Of a stretch of DNA of 64,000 nt, positions 42,413 through 52,637 are shown piece by piece. The notes below the pieces were generated by a model that did no database searches, had not been told where the DNA came from, and saw only the letters and a program-made list of their open reading frames with translations. Positions within the stretch are counted from its first letter, which is position 1, and each line of letters opens with the position of its first letter. The position numbers were made by a program, and so were the translations under genes. This DNA is from JAYRSJ01 sp041920215 (GTDB lineage Bacteria > Pseudomonadota > Gammaproteobacteria > Burkholderiales > Burkholderiaceae_C): positions 62,001 to 126,000 of the forward strand of contig JAYRSJ010000012.1 of assembly GCA_041920215.1 (NCBI GenBank), given 5' to 3'.

Positions 42413-43549
42413 ATGCCCCGCCTCCTGCCCTCCACGATCAAGCCGCTGCTGGCGCTGTGCCTGGCACTGGCCGCGTTGATGGCCACCTTGCTGGCCGGCC
42501 CGGCCGCCGCGGCCCGCATCAAGGAAGTCGCCAACGTGGCCGGCGTGCGCAGCAACCCGCTGACCGGCTACGGCCTGGTGGTAGGTCTGGACGGCACCGG
42601 TGACCAGACCACCCAAGCCCCCTTCACCGGCCAGAGCCTGGCCGCGATGCTGCAGCAGTTCGGCGTGATCCTGCCGCCGGGCGTGACGATGCAGCCGCGC
42701 AATATCGCCGCGGTGATGGTCACCGCCCAGCTGCCGGCCTTCGCCCAGCCCGGCCAGGCGGTCGATGTGGTGGTGGCCTCCATAGGCAATGCCAAGAGCC
42801 TGCGCGGCGGCACGCTGATCGCCACGCCGCTGCGCGGTGCGGACGGCCAGATCTATGCGCTGGCCCAGGGCAATCTGATCGTCGGCGGCGCCGGCGCCTC
42901 GGCCGGCGGCTCCAAGGTGCAGATCAACCATCTGAGCGCTGGCCGCATTCCCAGCGGCGCCAACGTCGAGCGCAGCGTACCGACCGCACTGCAGCTGGGC
43001 GATAGCATTCAGCTCGACCTCAATGCCGCCGACTTCAACACCGCCCGCGCGGTGGCCGCCGCGATCAACCGCGCCAAGGGCGCCGGCACGGCCCAGGCGC
43101 TGGATGGCCGGGTCGTGCGGGTGCGTGCGCCGATGGATCCCAACGAGCGTGTCGGCTTCCTGGCCGATATGGAGAACCTGCCGCTGGAGCTGGCCACGCC
43201 GGCAGCCCGCATCGTCATCAACGCACGCACCGGCTCGGTGGTGATGAACCAGGCCGTGACGCTGGCCGCCTGTGCGGTGGCCCATGGCAGCCTGTCAGTG
43301 ACGATCAGCTCCACCCCCATCATCAGCCAGCCCGGCCCGCTGTCCGGCGGCCAGACCACGGTGGCCGAGAAGACCGATATCGCGATCCGCCAGGAGCCGG
43401 GCTCCTTGATTCAGCTGCCGGCCGGTGCCAAGCTTGCCGACGTGGTCAACGCACTCAATGCGCTGGGCGCCACACCGCAGGACCTGCTCGCCATCCTGCA
43501 GGCGATGAAGACCGCCGGTGCGCTCAATGCCGAGCTGGAGGTGATCTGA
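42413..43549 (+). CDS. flgI: flagellar P-ring protein FlgI
   Basis: FlgI builds the periplasmic P ring around the rod; FlgA is its chaperone. The 378-residue precursor has a signal peptide (to about residue 32), then VAGVRSNPLTGYGLVVGLDGTGDQT, the RNIAAVMVTAQLPAFAQPG stretch, and VNALNALGATPQDLLAILQAMKTAGALNAELEVI at the end, all signatures of the family. It shares one base with flgJ (TGATG). Confidence 0.97.
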   Translation: MPRLLPSTIKPLLALCLALAALMATLLAGPAAAARIKEVANVAGVRSNPLTGYGLVVGLDGTGDQTTQAPFTGQSLAAMLQQFGVILPPGVTMQPRNIAAVMVTAQLPAFAQPGQAVDVVVASIGNAKSLRGGTLIATPLRGADGQIYALAQGNLIVGGAGASAGGSKVQINHLSAGRIPSGANVERSVPTALQLGDSIQLDLNAADFNTARAVAAAINRAKGAGTAQALDGRVVRVRAPMDPNERVGFLADMENLPLELATPAARIVINARTGSVVMNQAVTLAACAVAHGSLSVTISSTPIISQPGPLSGGQTTVAEKTDIAIRQEPGSLIQLPAGAKLADVVNALNALGATPQDLLAILQAMKTAGALNAELEVI

Positions 43550-44409
43550 TGAGCTTCAAGCCCTTCAACCCGGCTGCGCTGAGCACGCCCAGCGGCGATC
43601 ACCGCAGCATCGAGGCCCTGCGCGCCGCCGCCGCCCGCGACCCCAAGTCCAGCATCAAGGAAACCGCGCGCCAGTTCGAGTCGCTGTTCATGCAGGAGGT
43701 GATGAAGAGCATGCGCGCCGCCACCCTGTCCTCGGGCATGCTGGAAAACTCGGCCACCCAGATGGGCACCGAGATGCTGGATACCCAGTTCGCCGGCAAG
43801 CTGACCGGCCTGCCCGGCGGCCTGTCCGAGGCGATCGCCCGCCAGCTGCAGCGCCAGATGGGCCTGGCCGACGATACGCCGGCACAGACCCAGCCGCTGC
43901 CGGCGCTGGCCAAGCGCAATATCGCACCGCATGTGCAGGATTTCATCCAGCGCCACGACGACGCGGCCAAGGCCGCCGAGCAGCAGACCGGCATTCCGGC
44001 CAGCTTCATGCTGGCCCAGGCGGCTCACGAGTCGGGCTGGGGCCGGCGCGAGATCAAGCTCAAGGATGGCAGCTCCAGCCACAATGTGTTCGGCATCAAG
44101 GCCACCTCTGCCTGGCAAGGCCCGGTGGCCGAGGTGACCACCACCGAGTTCATCGACGGCAAGGCCCGCAAGGTCGTGGCCAAGTTCCGCGCCTATGCCA
44201 GCTATGAAGAGGCCTTCAAGGACTACGCCAAGCTGCTGGGCAGCAATGCCCGCTACAGCGAGGTGGTGGCCAAGGCGCGCAGCGGCGGCAATGCCGCCAG
44301 CTTCGCCCAGGGCCTGCAGAAGGCCGGCTACGCCACCGACCCCGAGTACGCCAGCAAGCTGGCGCGCGTGATCAACACCACGGTGCGCGTGCAGCGCGCC
44401 ATGGCCTGA
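43549..44409 (+). CDS. flgJ: flagellar rod-cap muramidase FlgJ
   Basis: FlgJ caps the growing rod with its N-terminal domain and cuts a path through peptidoglycan with its C-terminal glucosaminidase. The 286-residue protein has both: residues 40-100 (TARQFESLFMQEVMKSMRAA) and residues 130-280 (FIQRHDDAAKAAEQQTGIPASFMLAQAAHESGWGRREIK, with the catalytic Glu in AHESGWG). This is the dual-domain form of beta- and gammaproteobacteria. It shares one base with flgI. Confidence 0.97.
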   Translation: MSFKPFNPAALSTPSGDHRSIEALRAAAARDPKSSIKETARQFESLFMQEVMKSMRAATLSSGMLENSATQMGTEMLDTQFAGKLTGLPGGLSEAIARQLQRQMGLADDTPAQTQPLPALAKRNIAPHVQDFIQRHDDAAKAAEQQTGIPASFMLAQAAHESGWGRREIKLKDGSSSHNVFGIKATSAWQGPVAEVTTTEFIDGKARKVVAKFRAYASYEEAFKDYAKLLGSNARYSEVVAKARSGGNAASFAQGLQKAGYATDPEYASKLARVINTTVRVQRAMA

Positions 44410-44442
44410 GGCCGCGCGCCGGACTGAGGACAAGGACCAGCC

Positions 44443-46461
44443 ATGGGAACCTCCGCACTGCTTTCGCTGGGCATGCGCGCCATGTTCGCCAATCAGGCTG
44501 CGCTGCAGACCATCGGCCAGAACATCGCCAACGCCAACACACCGGGCTACTCGCGCCAGTCGGTGGTGCTGACCACGCCCGAGGGCCAGTTCACCGGCGC
44601 CGGTTTCCTGGGCAAGGGCGTCAATGTCGAGACCGTCACCCGCTCCTACAACGAGTTCCTGACCAAGCAGTCCGTCAGCACCAAGTCGGTCGCCTTCATG
44701 GACTCGACCCGCTTCTCGCAGCTGCAGCAGCTGGAGAAGCTGTTCCCGCCCGGCGACCAGGGCCTGGGCCAGGCGGCCAACCAGTTCTTCAACGCGATGA
44801 TCGACGTCAGCATACGCCCGTCCGATCCTTCCGCCCGCCAGGTGGTGCTGGGCCGCGCCCAGGAGCTGGCCGCCCGCTTCGCCAACGCCGGGCGCCAGCT
44901 CGCCGAGCTGCAGACCGGCGTGGTCAGCGATCTGCGTGCCGACGTGGGCCAGATCAACGAGCTGGCCAAGCAGATCGGTGCAGCCAACGAGCAGATCGCG
45001 CGTGCCAATGGCAGCGGCCATCAGGCCAATGACCTGCTCGACAAGCGCGACCAGCTGATCTCGCAGCTGAGCCAGTATGTGCAGATCACCACGCTGCCGG
45101 CCAGCGACGGCACACTGGGCGTCTTCATCGGCGGCGGACAGCGTCTGGTGCTGGGCGCGCAGGCGCAGGAACTGCAGGTCACCGCCGACCCCTACGACCC
45201 GCAACGCGCCCAGGTCAGCATCACCGAGGCCAATGGCTCACGGGTGCTGGACGAGAGCGTGCTCAGCGGCGGCTCGATCAGCGCGCTGCTGGGCTATCAG
45301 AACCGCGATCTGCAGGACGCCCGCAACCTGCTGGGCCAGATGGCGATGGCCATGTCGGCCCGCATCAATCTGCAGCAGTCGCTGGGCCTGGACACCTCCA
45401 ACCCGCCGGGCCTGGGCGCGCCGATCTTCACGGTGGGCACGCCGCGTGCACTGCCGGCGCAGAGCAATGCCCGCCTGCCGGACGGCAAGTACGCCACCAC
45501 GGTGCAGCTCGGCATCAGCGACGCGACCAAGGTGCCGGCCGAAAGCTTTCTGCTGCGCGCCGACCCTTCGGGCACGCCGGGCCGCTACCAGCTCTCGACC
45601 CGCCCCGATGGACAGCCCGAGCTGCTGACGGTGGCCGAGATCGAGTCGCGCTACGGCCTCACGCTCAGCGAGAGCGGCGCGCCGATGGCACCCGGCGACA
45701 GCTTTGTGCTGGAGCCGGTGGCGCAGGCCGCGGCCGAGATGCGCCGGGTGCTGGACAAGACCAATGGCATTGCCGCGGCCTCGCCGATCGCCGGCGTCAC
45801 CGGCATCGCCAACACCGGCACCGCCAGCATCGAATCGCTGTACGCGGTCAACGGCAACATCAAGGATCTGGTCAACCCGGCCAACAACCGGGTGCCGCTG
45901 CGCATCGAGTTCGGTTCAGTGGATCCGACCGACAACTCCATCCCCTACACCGTCACCCTCAACGACGGCACGGTGCTGGACGGTGTCTGGACGGCCGGCG
46001 CGACGATAGGCAATTTCCCGCTGTCGGGCATCGATCTGGGCTTCGAGCTGCGCCTCAACGGCGTGCCGCGCGAGAACGATTCGATCAGCGTCGATCTGAC
46101 CGCCTTTCCCGGCAGCAACAACGCCAATGCCAAGGCCTTCCTGGACCTGCAGAACGAGCGCTTCGTCGGCCGCACCCAGCAGCCCGACGGCAGCCTGGCC
46201 CGCGGCGCGACCATCACCGATGCCTATGCCGCCGCGATGGGCGAAATCGGCTCGCGGGTGCAGGGGGCCGAGTACCTGTCCAGCGTCTCCACCACCGTGG
46301 CCAGCGAGGCCGAGCAGGTGCGCTCCGGCCAGGCCGGTGTCAATCTGGATGAGGAGGCCGCCCGCCTGATGCAGTACCAGCAGGGCTATCAAGCCGCGGC
46401 CAAGGTGCTACAGGTCGGCCAGACCATCTTCGACGAACTGCTCGCACTGGCCCAGCGCTAA
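44443..46461 (+). CDS. flgK: flagellar hook-associated protein 1 FlgK
   Basis: FlgK joins hook to filament. The 672-residue protein begins with a helical D0 domain (LLSLGMRAMFANQAALQTIGQNIANANTPGYSRQSVV) and ends with SGQAGVNLDEEAARLMQYQQGYQAAAKVLQVGQTIFDELLALA. It is longer than the 553 residues of Salmonella FlgK because the middle outer domains (about 340-600) are larger. FlgN is the export chaperone for this subunit. It lies 33 bases after flgJ. Confidence 0.97.
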   Translation: MGTSALLSLGMRAMFANQAALQTIGQNIANANTPGYSRQSVVLTTPEGQFTGAGFLGKGVNVETVTRSYNEFLTKQSVSTKSVAFMDSTRFSQLQQLEKLFPPGDQGLGQAANQFFNAMIDVSIRPSDPSARQVVLGRAQELAARFANAGRQLAELQTGVVSDLRADVGQINELAKQIGAANEQIARANGSGHQANDLLDKRDQLISQLSQYVQITTLPASDGTLGVFIGGGQRLVLGAQAQELQVTADPYDPQRAQVSITEANGSRVLDESVLSGGSISALLGYQNRDLQDARNLLGQMAMAMSARINLQQSLGLDTSNPPGLGAPIFTVGTPRALPAQSNARLPDGKYATTVQLGISDATKVPAESFLLRADPSGTPGRYQLSTRPDGQPELLTVAEIESRYGLTLSESGAPMAPGDSFVLEPVAQAAAEMRRVLDKTNGIAAASPIAGVTGIANTGTASIESLYAVNGNIKDLVNPANNRVPLRIEFGSVDPTDNSIPYTVTLNDGTVLDGVWTAGATIGNFPLSGIDLGFELRLNGVPRENDSISVDLTAFPGSNNANAKAFLDLQNERFVGRTQQPDGSLARGATITDAYAAAMGEIGSRVQGAEYLSSVSTTVASEAEQVRSGQAGVNLDEEAARLMQYQQGYQAAAKVLQVGQTIFDELLALAQR

Positions 46462-46493
46462 TGCCCTCCTAACCCTGCTGCTGGAGATCTGCC

Positions 46494-47705
46494 ATGCGCA
46501 TCAGCACCCAGAATATGTTCGACACCAGCATCGCGACGCTGCAGCGGCGGCAGGAGCAGATGCAGGAGGCGCAGCAGCGCCTGACCTCCGGCAAGCGCAT
46601 CGAGAAGGCCAGCGACGACCCCACCGGCGCCTCGCGCGCCGAGCGCGCCTCGACCGCCATCGGCAAGGCCGAGGCCAACCAGCGCGCGCTGGAGGCCAGC
46701 CGCAATGCGATGCTGCTGAGCGAATCGGCGCTGGGCGATGCCAGCGAAATGCTGCAGCAGATCCGTGAATCCATGGTGGCCGCCGGCAATGCCAGCTACA
46801 GCGACGGCGAGCGCTTCAGCCTGGCCAACAAGCTGGTGGGCCTGCGCAACCAGTTGCTGGGCATCGCCAACCGCCCCGACGGCTCGGGCGGCTATCTGTT
46901 CGGCGGCCAGGGCTCGGGTGAACCACCCTTCCTGGATGACGCCAACGGTGTGCGCTACACCGGCGTGCCCGGCACGGTCAACACCGGCAGCGCCGAGCAG
47001 TATCCCCTGACCGTGGACGGCCGCCAGACCTGGCTGCAGGCCCGCACCGGCAACGGCACCTTCGAGACCCTGGCCCTGCCCAACGCCGGCACCGGCGCGC
47101 CGGCCAAGGCCTGGATCGATGCGGGCCGGGTCACCAATCCCCAGGCCCTGACCGGCCACACCTACCAGGTTTCCATCACCGACACTGGTGCCGGCCCGAC
47201 CTACAGCGTGCTCGACGTGGACAGCGGCTCGGTGGTGGCCAGCGGCAGCTACATCCCCGGCAAGAACCTCGAGTTCGACGGCCTGGCCGTCGGCATCTCC
47301 GGCCCTGGCGTCGATGGCGACCGCTTCGAGATCCGCCCCTCGGTCACCGGCCAGAGCCTGTTCAATGTGCTGGACCGCACCATTGCCGAACTCAAGGTGG
47401 CCAACCGCACCCCCACCCAGATCGCCCAGGCCAACTCGGCCGCACTGCGCGACATCGATGCGGTGATGGGCAATCTGCAGAGCGTGCGCAGCCAGGTCGG
47501 CGAGACCCTCAGCAATCTGGACGGCAGCGAGAACCGGCTGGCCGCGCTCAAGCTCTACAGCCAGACCGAGCGCTCCGCCGCCGAGGATCTGGACATGGTC
47601 GAGGGCATTTCCGAGTTCCAGAATCAGCAATCAGGCTACGATGCGGCACTGAAGACCTATGCGATGGTGCAGCGCATGTCCTTGTTCCAATACCTGAACG
47701 GCTGA
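46494..47705 (+). CDS. flgL: flagellar hook-associated protein 3 FlgL
   Basis: FlgL is the second hook-filament junction protein. The 403-residue protein has the flagellin-like N-terminal helix MRISTQNMFDTSIATLQRRQEQMQEAQQRLTSGKRI and C-terminal DLDMVEGISEFQNQQSGYDAALKTYAMVQRMSLFQYLNG. It is longer than the 317-residue Salmonella protein because of an extended middle beta domain. Its TGA overlaps the ATG of the next gene by one base, which couples them. Confidence 0.97.
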   Translation: MRISTQNMFDTSIATLQRRQEQMQEAQQRLTSGKRIEKASDDPTGASRAERASTAIGKAEANQRALEASRNAMLLSESALGDASEMLQQIRESMVAAGNASYSDGERFSLANKLVGLRNQLLGIANRPDGSGGYLFGGQGSGEPPFLDDANGVRYTGVPGTVNTGSAEQYPLTVDGRQTWLQARTGNGTFETLALPNAGTGAPAKAWIDAGRVTNPQALTGHTYQVSITDTGAGPTYSVLDVDSGSVVASGSYIPGKNLEFDGLAVGISGPGVDGDRFEIRPSVTGQSLFNVLDRTIAELKVANRTPTQIAQANSAALRDIDAVMGNLQSVRSQVGETLSNLDGSENRLAALKLYSQTERSAAEDLDMVEGISEFQNQQSGYDAALKTYAMVQRMSLFQYLNG

Positions 47706-48883
47706 TGACTTCCACCCATGCGATCCTGGGCTCCGTGGCCCTCGGCTATGCCCCCCTGTTCGATGCCCAGCGCCAGATCACGGCGACGCGCCTGACGCTG
47801 ATTCCGCTGCGCCCCGACGCCCAGCTGGACCCGGCGGAGCTGCTGGCAGCCATCAGCGAGACCTGGCCCGCCGGCGGTCCGCAGCCGGTGCTCAGCGTGC
47901 TCAACGAAGCCCTGCTGGACGCCCTGCTGGCGGCCGAACTCAACAGCGGCAGCGGCCTGGAGATACCGGCCTTCATGGCAACCGAGTCGCGCCAGGAGGC
48001 GCTGCTGGCAGCCCGCAAGCGCGGCATGCAGCTGCTGCTCAAGGGCCGGCTGCTGAGCCCGCTGACGCCCGCGCTGATGGCCGCCTTCAAGCAAAGCCTG
48101 GTGGAGTTGGACGACGAGCGCGGCCAGCCGGGCGCCGGAGCCGGCCTGCCCAAGCTGATCACAGGGGTGCGCAGCGCGGCCGATGCCGACGAGGCTTTCA
48201 AGCAGCACGGCGCCAGCGCGGTGATCGGCTGGCCCATGCAGCAGATCGCGGACAGCGGCGCCAAGGCCGAGGTGCAGGCCGATCTGCAGGTGATCGTGCA
48301 GCTGATGAGCCAGGTCGACCAGGGCGAGGACATCGACAAGATGGAGGCCACGCTCAAGCGCGACCCCAGCCTCGCCTTCAAGCTGCTGCGCTATATGAAT
48401 TCGGCCGCCTTCGGCCTGCCTGTCGAAGTCTCGTCCTTCCGTCACGCCATCATGCTGCTGGGCTTCAACCGGCTCAAGCGCTGGCTGGCCCTGCTGCTGA
48501 CCACGGCCAGCAAGGACCATGCGATGCGGCCCATCATGTTCGGGGCGCTGCGCCGCGGCCTGCTGATGGAAGAGCTGGCCAAGGGCATGGGCGATGCCGA
48601 GGCGCGCGACGAGATGTTCATCTGCGGCCTGTTCTCGCTGCTGGACCAAATGCTCAAGCAGCCCTTCGACAAGCTGCTGCAATCGATACCCATGCCCGAG
48701 CGGGTGCGCCAGGCCCTGGTCGACAATAGCGGGCCCTACCAGCCCTATCTGGGCCTGGTGCAGGCGCTGGAGGCCGAGTCGGTGTTCGACTACCGCCAGG
48801 CGGCCGAGTCGCTGATGCTGGGCGCCCAGGAAATCAACCACGCGGTGCTGCACGCGCTGGCCAAGGCCGCTCAGCTCGAGTGA
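47705..48883 (+). CDS. HDOD-domain signalling protein with degenerate EAL domain (YuxH-like)
   Basis: The 392-residue protein has an N-terminal EAL-like part (residues 1-165) in which the catalytic EAL, DDFGTGY and similar motifs are missing or broken, for example ALGYAPLFDAQRQI and LPKLITGV, so it is probably not a phosphodiesterase. Residues 180-350 form an HDOD domain: QVDQGEDIDKMEATLKRDPSLAFKLLRYMNSAAFGLP and LLGFNRLKRWLALLLTT. This EAL-HDOD pair occurs in c-di-GMP or motility signalling proteins, such as CdgJ of Vibrio. The ATG lies in the flgL stop (TGATG), so it should be translated with the flagellar structural genes. The next gene starts 24 bases later. Confidence 0.88.
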   Translation: MTSTHAILGSVALGYAPLFDAQRQITATRLTLIPLRPDAQLDPAELLAAISETWPAGGPQPVLSVLNEALLDALLAAELNSGSGLEIPAFMATESRQEALLAARKRGMQLLLKGRLLSPLTPALMAAFKQSLVELDDERGQPGAGAGLPKLITGVRSAADADEAFKQHGASAVIGWPMQQIADSGAKAEVQADLQVIVQLMSQVDQGEDIDKMEATLKRDPSLAFKLLRYMNSAAFGLPVEVSSFRHAIMLLGFNRLKRWLALLLTTASKDHAMRPIMFGALRRGLLMEELAKGMGDAEARDEMFICGLFSLLDQMLKQPFDKLLQSIPMPERVRQALVDNSGPYQPYLGLVQALEAESVFDYRQAAESLMLGAQEINHAVLHALAKAAQLE

Positions 48884-48907
48884 GCCGCTGACAGCGCGCA
48901 GCGGCCC

Positions 48908-51900
48908 GTGTCCTCCTCGCCCAGTCAGCTGTCCCAGCTCTCCCTGCTACCCCAGGATCAGGCGGCCCTGCGCAGCCTGATGGTCCAGCATGCCGAGCCG
49001 CTGCTGCTGCTGGATGCCAGGCTGCAGCTGCTGGACTGCAACCAGCCCGCCCGCCAGCTGTTGGGCCAGCATGGCCAGGCGCCGCAACTGGCCCTGCTGC
49101 GCACCGCCAGCGGCGGCCGGCTGCTGGACTGGATACGGCTGGCCACCCAGGCGATGGAGGCCGGCCGGCGCGCTCCGCTGACCCCCTCGCTCAATCTGGC
49201 CCAAGGCGGCCGCGCCCAGCTCAGCCTGCTGGCCCTGGAGGGCGAGGGTGAGGCCCGCTGGCTGCTGCAGGCCCTGCCCAGCAACCAGCCAACCCGGCCC
49301 GCCCGACCCGGCCGCAGCAAGAGCGCAGCGCCGCCGACCGCCTCGGCCGAATCCCTGCTGGGCAGCCAGGGCCCGGCCTGGGCACGCGAGCTGATCCAGA
49401 TCTTCTGGTCCTCCCCCTTCCCGGCTCTGCTGCTGGATGCACAGCTGCGCGTGCATGCGGCCAACGCTGCACTGGCCGAACTGTGCGGCGAAAGCAGCGA
49501 GGCGCTGGAGGGCCGCAGCCTCGGCAGCCTGATGCTGGACGGCGGCCCCGCCCCGGCGCCGGGCCAGGGCGGCGTGCCCGAGGAATTCGGCCTGCGCACC
49601 GCCGCCGGCCACGAACGCTGGATGCGCAGCACCACCCACCCGATCAGCGCCGACAAGCAACCGGCACTGCGCCTGTGCGTGCTGCAGGACTGCACCGCCG
49701 AGCGCGCCGCGCGCCAGCAGGCCGAGCGCGCCCAGGCCGAGATGGAGCAGTGGTTCGAGCTCAGCCCGCTGCCCATGGTGTTGTTCGAGGACAGCGGCCT
49801 GATCCTGCGCGCCAACAGCGCTTTTGCCGCGCTCAGCCTGCAGCCGCTGGCCAGCCTGCACGAGGCCGAGCCGGGGCTGCGCCAGCTGCTGGCCTGGGCC
49901 GACGGCGCCCCTGCGCCAGCACTGCGTGAAGCCAACAGCACGCTGCAGACCCAGGCCATGCTTAGCACGCCCAACGGCCAGAACCGCTGGCTGCTGGGTC
50001 GGCTGCGTCCGCTGGCCTTTCTGGCCAGCCGCCAGCGCCGCTATATGGCGGTGCTGGAGGACCGCAGCCTGGAGCAGGAGCGCGATCTGGCCCACCAGCA
50101 GCTCGATGCGCTGATGGACACGGCCGGCGTCGGCCTGGCGACCTTCCAGCAGGACGCCGGCTGGCTGCGGCCGCGGCCGGCCAAGCCCGGCGGCGGCACC
50201 GGCAGCAACGGGCGCAACAGCCTAGCCAGCCTGCAGGGTGTGGGCCGCGACATCGTCGAGCCGGGCTCGCTGCCCGAGTTTGAGCGCCTGCAAAAGGCGC
50301 TGAAGAAGGGCGACCGGGCCGAGGTGCGCTACGCCGTGCGGCACCCTGAGCTGGGTCGGCGCTGGCTGCTGACCCGGGTCGAGCCTGGTCAGCTGCGCTC
50401 CGGCCAGCGCACCACCTCGGTGGTCACGCTGGACATCACCGCCCAGCAGCAGGCCGAGAACCGCAGCGAGCAGCTGCTGCGCGAGCTGACCACCATCATG
50501 GACGGCGCCAGCCTGGGTCTGGCCTATCTGCGCGGCGACCAGCTGCTGCGCTGCAACCGCGGCTTCGAGCAGATGCTGGGCCTGGCGAGCGAGCAGCCCC
50601 CCGGCACCCCGGTGGCGCAGCTCTTCGCCGCCCTGCCCGGCCTGCGCGACCAGGTCAGCGCCGCGCTGCCGCGCCTGGCCGCCGCGCCCGACGAGCAGCC
50701 CTTCGAGGCCGAGTTCATCCAGGTCGGCAGCCAGCGCTGGCTGTCGCTGGGCCTGCGGCCGGTCACGGTGTCCCCAGAGCAGACGCCCGAGACCATTGTG
50801 GTGATCAGCGACATCAGCCGGCTGAAGGCCCAGCAGGCCGAGCTGGAACATCTGGTGCAGGACCGCGAGCTGATGTTCAGCCTCTCCGATGTGGGCATGG
50901 CCATCCTGCGCAAGGGTCGGGTCGCCCGTGCCAACGAGGCCCTGGCCAGCATGAGCGGCTACCGGGTGCAGGAGCTCAACGCGCTGCAGCACCATGAGCT
51001 GTTCAAATCACCGTCCGAGTACCACCATCTGCAGCAGACCATGCAGCGCGCGCTGGCCGAACAGGGCCAGTGGCGGGGCGAGCGCAGGCTGCGGCGCCGC
51101 GACGGCAGCCTGCTGTGGGTGCAGGTCAGCAAGCGGGTGATGCGCGCGGGGGCCCCCGACGAGGGCCTGATCGCCACCTATGTCAATGTAGACGAGCGTT
51201 GGCGCGCCCAGCAGTCGCTGATGCTGCAGACCGAGCGCGAGCGCGCGGTGCTCGATTCGGTGCTGGTGGGCATCGTCACCGTGGGCCGCGGCGGCATCGA
51301 GTGGATGAACCGCTCGGCGCGGCGCATGTTCGGCGGCGATCTGGCGACCTTCGCCGGTCAGCCGATGAGCAGCGTGGCCACGCCCGAGCCCGACCACCCC
51401 TTCCGTCAGGCGCAATATCTGGACGAGCTGACCGAGGGTCAGGCCGAGACCTTCGAATGCCGGCTGCGCGGCCACGACGGCCGCGAGTTCTGGGTGGTGG
51501 GCAATGCGGTGGTGACCGGCGTGGCCGCCGGCCGCCAGCTGACCTATGCCCTGCTGGACATCGAGCGCCGCCGCCAGGCCGAGGCGCAAACCCTGCAAGC
51601 CCAGGCCAGCCTGCGCCGCATCATCGAGGCCGCGCCGCTGGCCATCAGCCTGCACGACGCCAAGACGCTGCAGGTGGAACAGATCAACCAAGTGGCGGCC
51701 GCGCTGGCCGGCCATCGCGAGCAGGAGCTGATCGGGGCTACGCCGGAGCAGATGTTCGGCGCCGCGCAGGGTGCGCAGATCCGCGCCGATATGGAGGCCG
51801 CGCTGCAGCAGGACGCGGTGATGCAGCGCGAGTACCGGCTCAGCCTGCGCGGCCAGACCCGGATCTGGGATGCGCGCCTGCTGCATCTGGCCGATGTCAG

Positions 51901-52621
51901 CCTGCCCGACGGCCTTTCCGAGCCCGAACAGCTGCTGGTGGTGGCCAGCGACGTGACCGAGCAGCGCGCCGCCGAGGCGGCCCGGCTGGAGGCCGCGATC
52001 GCCCAGCGCGAGCTGCTGGTCAAGGAAGTGCATCACCGCATCAAGAACAATCTGCAGGGCGTCGCCGGCCTGCTGCAGCAGATTGCCGCGCGCCGCCCCG
52101 AGGTGGCCTCGGTGATCACCGAGGCAGTCGGCCAGGTGCAGGCCATCGCCCAGGTCTACGGCCTGCAGGTGGGCTCCACCGGCCCGCTGCGGGTGCGCCA
52201 GGTGGTCGAGGCCATCGTCGGTTCGGTGCAGCGCATGTTCAGCCAGACCATCGCCTTCAGCCTGGCAGGTCCGCTGGCCGGCCAGGCGCATCGCTGGGCG
52301 CTGCCGGAGGCCGAATCGATACCAATCGCCCTGACGCTCAACGAATTGCTTAGCAATGCGATCCTGCACGGTGGCGGTGCCGGCGTAGGTTGCAGCCTGG
52401 TCTGCTCCGCGGATCATCTGGCGCTGGAGATACGCAACAGCGGCCAGCTGCCCGAGGGCTTCGACATCGCGCGGGTGCCCGGCGGCGTCTCCGGCCTGGG
52501 CCTGGTACGCGCGCTGCTGCCGCGCCGCAGCGCCACGCTGGCGCTACAGCAGGACGGCGCCGAGGTGCTGTGCCGGGTGGAGTTGCGCCCGCCCAGCGTG
52601 ACGCTGCTGGAGCCACTCTGA
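48908..52621 (+). CDS. soluble multi-PAS sensor histidine kinase (HisKA_2 type)
   Basis: This 1237-residue kinase has no membrane segment. Up to eight PAS-like modules run from residue 15 to 1030, for example VDARLQLLDCNQPARQLLG-like, SPFPALLLDAQLRVHAANAAL, SPLPMVLFEDSGLILRANSAF, GASLGLAYLRGDQLLRCNRGFEQMLGL, DVGMAILRKGRVARANEALASMSG and AAPLAISLHDAKTLQVEQIN. The kinase core is HisKA_2 type with KEVHHRIKNNLQG (phosphorylated His at about 1043) and a GHKL ATPase with LTLNELLSNAILHG. HisKA_2 kinases often pair with ANTAR regulators, and one is the next gene. It starts with GTG at 48908. The stimulus is unknown. Confidence 0.9.
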   Translation: MSSSPSQLSQLSLLPQDQAALRSLMVQHAEPLLLLDARLQLLDCNQPARQLLGQHGQAPQLALLRTASGGRLLDWIRLATQAMEAGRRAPLTPSLNLAQGGRAQLSLLALEGEGEARWLLQALPSNQPTRPARPGRSKSAAPPTASAESLLGSQGPAWARELIQIFWSSPFPALLLDAQLRVHAANAALAELCGESSEALEGRSLGSLMLDGGPAPAPGQGGVPEEFGLRTAAGHERWMRSTTHPISADKQPALRLCVLQDCTAERAARQQAERAQAEMEQWFELSPLPMVLFEDSGLILRANSAFAALSLQPLASLHEAEPGLRQLLAWADGAPAPALREANSTLQTQAMLSTPNGQNRWLLGRLRPLAFLASRQRRYMAVLEDRSLEQERDLAHQQLDALMDTAGVGLATFQQDAGWLRPRPAKPGGGTGSNGRNSLASLQGVGRDIVEPGSLPEFERLQKALKKGDRAEVRYAVRHPELGRRWLLTRVEPGQLRSGQRTTSVVTLDITAQQQAENRSEQLLRELTTIMDGASLGLAYLRGDQLLRCNRGFEQMLGLASEQPPGTPVAQLFAALPGLRDQVSAALPRLAAAPDEQPFEAEFIQVGSQRWLSLGLRPVTVSPEQTPETIVVISDISRLKAQQAELEHLVQDRELMFSLSDVGMAILRKGRVARANEALASMSGYRVQELNALQHHELFKSPSEYHHLQQTMQRALAEQGQWRGERRLRRRDGSLLWVQVSKRVMRAGAPDEGLIATYVNVDERWRAQQSLMLQTERERAVLDSVLVGIVTVGRGGIEWMNRSARRMFGGDLATFAGQPMSSVATPEPDHPFRQAQYLDELTEGQAETFECRLRGHDGREFWVVGNAVVTGVAAGRQLTYALLDIERRRQAEAQTLQAQASLRRIIEAAPLAISLHDAKTLQVEQINQVAAALAGHREQELIGATPEQMFGAAQGAQIRADMEAALQQDAVMQREYRLSLRGQTRIWDARLLHLADVSLPDGLSEPEQLLVVASDVTEQRAAEAARLEAAIAQRELLVKEVHHRIKNNLQGVAGLLQQIAARRPEVASVITEAVGQVQAIAQVYGLQVGSTGPLRVRQVVEAIVGSVQRMFSQTIAFSLAGPLAGQAHRWALPEAESIPIALTLNELLSNAILHGGGAGVGCSLVCSADHLALEIRNSGQLPEGFDIARVPGGVSGLGLVRALLPRRSATLALQQDGAEVLCRVELRPPSVTLLEPL

Positions 52622-52637
52622 GCCAGATCAAGGCTTA

